Positions 59,415 through 64,000 of a DNA stretch of 64,000 nucleotides are shown in pieces (within the stretch, counting starts at the first letter, position 1; every line of letters starts with the position of its first letter). The notes under the pieces were generated by a model that did not search any database, was not told the origin of the DNA, and saw only the letters and a program-made list of their open reading frames with translations. This DNA comes from Beta vulgaris subsp. vulgaris. Taxonomy: Eukaryota > Streptophyta > Magnoliopsida > Caryophyllales > Amaranthaceae. Made by a program: the position numbers and the translations under genes. The stretch is from positions 18,201,920 through 18,265,919 of the forward strand of contig NC_079207.1 in assembly GCF_026745355.1 (NCBI RefSeq), given 5' to 3'.

Positions 59415-59688
59415 ACCCTCTTACAGTTAGGATCATGAGAAATGAAAATGATATTTACGCGCTGTAACTCTTATGAATAAGTGATGTAACTCTAATGAAA
59501 AAGTGATGTAACTTCAAAAAAAGAATATTAGAAAAAAAAACAGCAAAAATTTTGAATTTTTTTTTTGGACTCTAAATTTTGTAGGTGGGTATAATTCTAA
59601 TGAACAAGTATTATAACTCTAATCCGATCGTGTGGTTGAGATTCATTCTCATTTCTCATGTAAGAAACATTCTCATGTGATCTTGCGC
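59411..59688. mobile_element. TA-embedded MITE, copy 1
   Basis: It shares with the copy at 60258-62026 the run TGTAACTCTTATGAATAAGTG... here CTCTTATGAATAAGTGATGT, and the end CATTCTCATGTGATCTTGC. Inverted arms ATCATGAGAAATG and CATTTCTCATGT-type words lie at both ends. TA-rich DNA flanks both sides, so the target duplication cannot be sized. Confidence 0.65.
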
Positions 59689-59694
59689 TTATAT

Positions 59695-60219
59695 ATACTA
59701 GCTAGTTGCATATGCACGCGATGCGTGCGTCGACAACCTTATGTAATTATATATAAATTGACATGTTTTTTTTTTATTTAAAATTATTTTGATAGTGAAG
59801 TAACTTATTGAGGTTCTTTTAAATTAAATGTGAATGATTTTTAACTGTTCAATACCGTTACTGTAAAATTTGGTCGATGAATTAATAATTTTATTTTCAG
59901 CGACTTTAGTAAAGTTCTTTAACAATTATAAATGTTAATAAACCATATTGTTTGAACTTTATAAATATGAAATATTATGTTATCACGGTATATTGCTAAC
60001 TTTTTTTGGTTGAAGATTCTAATTGATTTCGTGAATTAATTGTGTCAATCTAGTTTGTCAAGTTATTAATCTTATTGCATATTTCTTTTTGACCTACTCA
60101 TATGGCAAGTTTCATTGATTCTCATTTTTCAATTTTTTATAAAAAGAAAAACATTGTTTCAAATTATTAGAGGGTATTTTAGTCACGTCAAAAAAGGACA
60201 CCACACCTCATCCCTTGGC

Positions 60220-60222
<3 letters not shown>
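59695..60222. repeat. AT-rich dispersed repeat with a GATGCGTGCG start
   Basis: It begins ACTAGCTAGTTGCATATGCA and CGCGATGCGTGCGTCGACAA and ends CATCCCTTGGCTTATAATAT. This start is typical of a widespread plant repeat type (possibly Helitron-related), but no second copy is here to prove limits. Confidence 0.4.

Positions 60223-60257
<35 letters not shown>
60223..60257. repeat. (TA)n microsatellite
   Basis: About 16 AT units between the AT-rich repeat and the second MITE copy. Confidence 0.9.
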
Positions 60258-60260
<3 letters not shown>

Positions 60261-60283
60261 GTGAGTTCATGTGAGAATGCATA

Positions 60284-61763
60284 CACTAGTAGAATAAATG
60301 CTATTTGCTGCGGTGGTATTGCTGCGGTTTCACCCATACGCAGCAATATATCACGTTAAAAGAAAAGGTAAATATAAAATAAAGATATTGCTGCGGTTTC
60401 TACCAAAAACCGCAGCAATATCGTGTAATAGAAAAAAAATTTTAAAAAAGTTGACTTTTTGACCAAATATATTGCTGCGGTTTTTTTAAAAAAACCGCAG
60501 CAATATATTAAAATATTATTATTTAATAATATTTTAATATATTGCTGCGGTTCTTGTACAAAACCGCAGCAATATCAATAAAAAATATATATATAAAGCA
60601 TGCTCAGTTAGGGTTTGTCTTATTTCCTCTCTCACAATTCACAGCCGCTCTCTTTCACGCTCACTCCTCACTCCTCTCTTTCACGCTCACTCCTCACTCC
60701 TCTCTCTTTCACGCTCACTCTTCACTCCTCTCTCCTCTCGCCGCCCCTCACTCTCAGATCCCACTCGTCCTCTCACCTTGACCCTCACCCTTCATCTTCG
60801 ACAGTGGTGGTGGACTCTAATATCGGTTTTTTTTCCCGATCTGTGTTCTGGTGGAGACGGTCGTTCGCCCGCTTCGTCGATTTCATTCGCACCGTTCGCA
60901 ACGTTCGCACCAGCGCCGTCGACTTCGTTTGCACCAGCGTCGTCGAGTTCGTTCGAACCAGCGCCGTCGAGTTCGTTCGAACCAGCGCCGTCGAGTTCGT
61001 TCGCACCATTCGCACCAACGCCGTCGTGTTTGTCGCACCGTCCGGCTGTTTTGGCCCTCGTCCACTTATGTCTTTCTTTTTGTTTTTAATTTCCGTTTTT
61101 TTAATTTTTTTCCAGATCTGTTTTATTTTTGTTATATATTTTTGTAATTAGGGCTTAAATTAATTTTCAATATTAATTTTATGTACTTCTGTCATATATG
61201 GCTACGAGTTCTAGCAAAGAAAGAGATTTGCTCACGAGTTTGAAGCGGTCAATGAAATGCTTTACTTTAGTAAAGGAAAGATCCGACTTTTAGCAGTCTC
61301 ACTTGAATTCTCCCTCTCTCCGGTGGTGATCTCACTTCAGTAGTGGGATGAATCTGAAGGGTGGTCCACGATTTTGACTCTGGTGGTGATCTTTCAAATT
61401 TGATGACAAAATACCAAAAAAAAAAAAAAAATTTTTTTTACCTGTACTATTACATATTGCTGCGGTTTTACGGGTAAAACCGCAGCAATATCCCTTATAA
61501 ATCTGATAAAAAAAGTAATATTGCTGCGGTTCTGGGCCAGGAACCGCAGCAATATTACCTTTCTGGGCCACCTTATTTCACCACAATTCCTAATATTGCT
61601 CGGTTTGGTTATTAAAACCGCAGCAATATTACTTATATTGCTGCGGTTTAAAACCGCAGCAATATTATTTATACCTATTGCTGCGCCCTTAATTGCTGCG
61701 CGCCCTATTCCGCAGCAATAGGGCACTTTTTAACCGCAGCAAGTAGCCTTTTTTCTACTAGTG
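60284..61763. mobile_element. CACTA-type element with TTGCTGCGGT palindromes (element B)
   Basis: It starts CACTAGTAGAA and ends TTCTACTAGTG, with ATA on both sides (60281-60283 and 61764-61766). Left hairpin units lie at 60304-60575 and right ones at 61454-61742, each ATATTGCTGCGGTT...AACCGCAGCAATAT. Between them on the plus strand: AGGGTTTGTC, a long TCACTCCTCACTCCTC-type leader, a 24-bp coding minisatellite, an AGATCTG/T-rich stretch and a short frame from ATG 61199 (MATSSSKERDLLTSLKRSMK). It looks like a deleted element retaining the promoter side of a gene. Confidence 0.85.
60904..61029 (+). repeat. 24-bp minisatellite inside CACTA element B
   Basis: About five units of GTTCGAACCAGCGCCGTCGA-type sequence in a multiple of three. 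In one frame they read repeats of Val-Arg-Thr-Ser-Ala-Val-Glu-Phe. The CG content is far above the surroundings. Confidence 0.85.
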
Positions 61764-62022
61764 ATACTTACATGAGAAATGAGAATGAATTTTACACGAT
61801 ATAACTCTTATGAATAAGTGATGTAACTCTAATTAAAAAATGATGTAACTCAAAAAAAAAAAAAATATTAGAAAAAAAATTCAAAAAAAAAATATTTTTT
61901 TTCGGGCTCAAAATTTTTTAGGGAGTATAACTCTAATGAACAAGTGTTGTAACTCTGATCCAATCGTGTGGTTGAGATTTATTCTCATTTCTCATCTAAA
62001 GAGCATTCTCATGTGATCTTGC

Positions 62023-62026
<4 letters not shown>

Positions 62027-62061
<35 letters not shown>

Positions 62062-62072
62062 TATATATATAT
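62027..62072. repeat. (TA)n microsatellite
   Basis: AT units with one G interruption, at the right edge of MITE copy 2. The following GGTTCCACTAGGAACCCTAT is a short palindromic start of another TA-associated repeat whose far end was not found. Confidence 0.85.
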
Positions 62073-62249
62073 AGGTTCCACTAGGAACCCTATGGTAAGA
62101 TGAAAGGTCATGTCAGACCAAAATCTTTTGCAAGCGTAACTTAGGTACGAGAACTTCTATATACTTATCAGCCCCCATCCAATTTTAATGCTTCCAACGT
62201 TATATTTTGGTGTAGTGACCATATATACTTAATCTATACATATATATTA

Positions 62250-62500
62250 AAATTAAAATATATATTAAAAGGCGTGCGTAACAACGTCGATGCGCCACGT
62301 GGCACCCTCCTCCTGCCACCAGAATTTTGCCACGTGTCAGTTAACCAACAAAGTCAAGTGGTCATTATTTTAAAATAAATATGTTGAAGCTTGGGCTCGA
62401 ACCCCTGAACTTATGTAAGGATTTTTAAAGAATCACCATCTCATCTAACTTCTCTTATTGATTTATGTTTCCACAAAATTACAAATATGTGTTGTAATTA
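62250..62500. repeat. Dispersed repeat, copy 2
   Basis: Matches 17147-17400 in order and spacing; contains AAAGGCGTGCGTAACAACG, CCAGAATTTTGCCACGTGTC and ATGTTTCCACAAAATTAC. It has the longer CACGTGGC/CACGTGTC words. Confidence 0.6.
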
Positions 62501-62867
62501 GTTAATGTTATTAAACATATCCCTTGCATCCTTAAAAATAAATAAATTTGCATGTTCATTAAAATTAATTATGTATGCATGATACCATTTAAAGAGCAGT
62601 GTTGACCACCACAGTATTACCCTAGAGAATATTTTAGTTAGTATAGGGTTTGATCCCGAGAACTCAAGTACATATAATAAAGTCTTAACCACTAGGCTAA
62701 GTTGTATTTATTATTATTATCATAAAGTATTATATTAATAAATGATTTTTTTTCTTACCCGGGGCATATACGGATCATATGTTTTTTTTTGTTGGAGTTC
62801 TACGATTTCAAGAATTGTTGGGATATTTTTAACAGATATCTTAAACAACTAATTTGACATTTACTTA

Positions 62868-63163
62868 GGCCTTGTTTGGTTGACAAAAAAATCATGGAAA
62901 GTGCAAATTCCTAGGAAGTATAGGTATATGAAGTTGTTTGGTTGGCAAAACCACGGGAATTTGCACTTGCTAGGAAGTTCTACTTCCTCCAAAATGAAGG
63001 AAGTTACTTACCTTGGTCCCCCCTAGGTAAGTAGAGCTTCCCATAGGAAGTTCTACTTCCCATTTTCAACCAAATACAATTTTACACTTCCTAGGAATTT
63101 CAAATACATGGAAAAAATAACTTCTTAAGAAGTATGACTTCATATATACAACCAAACAATGCC
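62868..63163. mobile_element. Harbinger/Tourist-like MITE
   Basis: Ends GGCCTTGTTTGGTTG and CAACCAAACAATGCC with TTA on both flanks (62865-62867 and 63164-63166). The interior is a palindrome-rich set of AGGAAGTTCTACTTCC and CTTACCTTGGTCCCCCCTAG-like words. No coding. Confidence 0.82.
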
Positions 63164-63589
63164 TTAGATTACAACTAAGATCCTATACTTTTGAGCTAGC
63201 TAATTTCATATTTTTGTTCAATTCATATAATAAATTTCATTTGACCGAAATTACTTCAACTGAACAAATTTTACTTTAAAAAAATACGGCCTAACTCCCA
63301 TCGTTAAAACTAGTACATAAATTAATTTGTCAATCAAACCCTTCCAACCAAACATGAAAAAAATTCATGTAAATGATCTCATTTCCTTTCATTTTCATCC
63401 AAATTCTCCTAGCCAAATTAGATTTAACTAGCTACAACCTACAAGTATCTCTATTATATAAAGGGGAGTAATAGTGTCATATTAAATTATAACTCTACCC
63501 TCAATAATAAGAGATAATAACACCATACATAATAATCATATACAAAACCTTCCAAAATAAATTCTCAATCAACTCAAAACTGTTATTTC

Positions 63590-64000
63590 CCTAGGAACAC
63601 TACAAGAGGGGGGTGAATTGTATGTGTAGAAATAAACGTAACTTTTTGCGGAAATTTAAACTTAAACAAATAAACAAGCTAGAGGAACACAAGGGATTTT
63701 TACGAGGAAAAACTTCTTGGGCCCAACAAGAAGAAACAACCTCGACCATAGGGATTTTAAACTCAACTCTTTCACTAATTAGGCCAAACAACTTTGTTAC
63801 AACCTAATTCTATTCTCGAGCCACACCTTGAGTTCCTAAACTCAAGTTCCTGAGCCACTGTTCCCTTAACAGCAGTTCCTCTCAACTTCACTCGAAGTTT
63901 TCTCACTCTTACTAGCTTTACTCAAAGCTTCTCTCTTACAGAACTTCACTCAAAGTCCCTTACCCCAAAAACCAAAATACAATTGATGAAATAAGCTTAG
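63590..64000. repeat. Probable repeat cut by the window edge
   Basis: It begins near AGAGGGGGGTGAATTG, a wording often found at the start of plant LTR-type repeats (recalled pattern), and continues to the last base with CACTCAAAGTTCC-like repeats (TCAACTTCACTCGAAG, TTTACTCAAAGCTTC, CTTCACTCAAAGTCC). Its nature cannot be decided from this part. Confidence 0.3.

Larger units (their letters stand above)
60258..62026. mobile_element. TA-embedded MITE, copy 2, split by a CACTA-type element
   Basis: The left fragment (60258-60283) has GTTCATGTGAGAATGC and the right fragment (61764-62026) has TACATGAGAAATGAGAATGA through CATTCTCATGTGATCTTGCC. Together they match copy 1 at 59411-59688 and form an inverted pair of about 45 bp at the ends. 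The insert is exactly the element at 60284-61763. Confidence 0.75.

Noticed and set aside
60615..61151. 178-codon open frame in CACTA element B
   Set aside because: It runs through a CT-rich leader and the 24-bp minisatellite. No domain is recognised, and frames are also open on the other strand because of the triplet periodicity.
60304..61742. Repeat-spacer look of the hairpin clusters, CRISPR-like at first glance
   Set aside because: The units are inverted, not direct, the spacers are irregular, and they lie between CACTA ends in plant nuclear DNA.

Overview
This is a plant nuclear window, almost certainly from a eudicot. It contains one intact intron-bearing host gene in a dense nest of transposable elements: Copia and Ty3 LTR retrotransposons, L1-type LINEs, CACTA, Mutator-like, hAT, Harbinger-like and Stowaway DNA elements. 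I see no tRNA, rRNA, operon or CRISPR. The species cannot be read from the sequence.

Host gene. The only gene I can defend is a 14-3-3 protein on the minus strand (53880 down to 45077). It has four exons in phase 0, GT-AG introns of 2585, 4986 and 486 bp, and 248 codons. A TATA box lies about 133 bp upstream of the ATG. The introns hold a Stowaway element, a perfect-looking 244-bp tandem duplication and a probable solo LTR.

Left third (1-19.2 kb). A LINE is broken twice: a Mutator-like element (9-bp target duplication) splits its RNase H, and a non-coding LTR retrotransposon (7170-13272) cuts its RT domain. Then come a Harbinger-like MITE filled with a pentamer array (14633-15011) and an internally deleted Copia with matching ACCAC target duplications (15867-17083).

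Middle (19.2-45 kb). A nearly whole Ale-type Copia (19282-24246, TSD CAATC, LTRs differing at 4 of 157 sites) is followed by Harbinger-like and hAT elements, a second LINE with a hAT MITE inside it, a 458-bp tandem duplication, a long-TIR element, and a complete Ty3 element (35071-43000, TSD AATAA) whose gag is interrupted by a CACTA-type element. A 628-bp TIR element at 43277 has its empty site preserved in the adjacent tandem copy.

Right end (54-64 kb). A second pentamer-array Harbinger-like element lies about 310 bp upstream of the 14-3-3 TATA box. Further right are a Copia LTR with primer-binding site and a decayed integrase, a GGATCGTA-rich repeat, and a MITE pair embedded in (TA)n tracts. 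One MITE of that pair is split by a second CACTA-type element carrying arrays of covarying palindromes.

The most unusual signals are (a) the palindrome arrays in the two CACTA-type elements, where the hairpin arms change together from unit to unit, and (b) a set of Harbinger-like elements whose ends carry CTGAA/CTGAT pentamer satellites. No new multi-gene biochemical system is visible.
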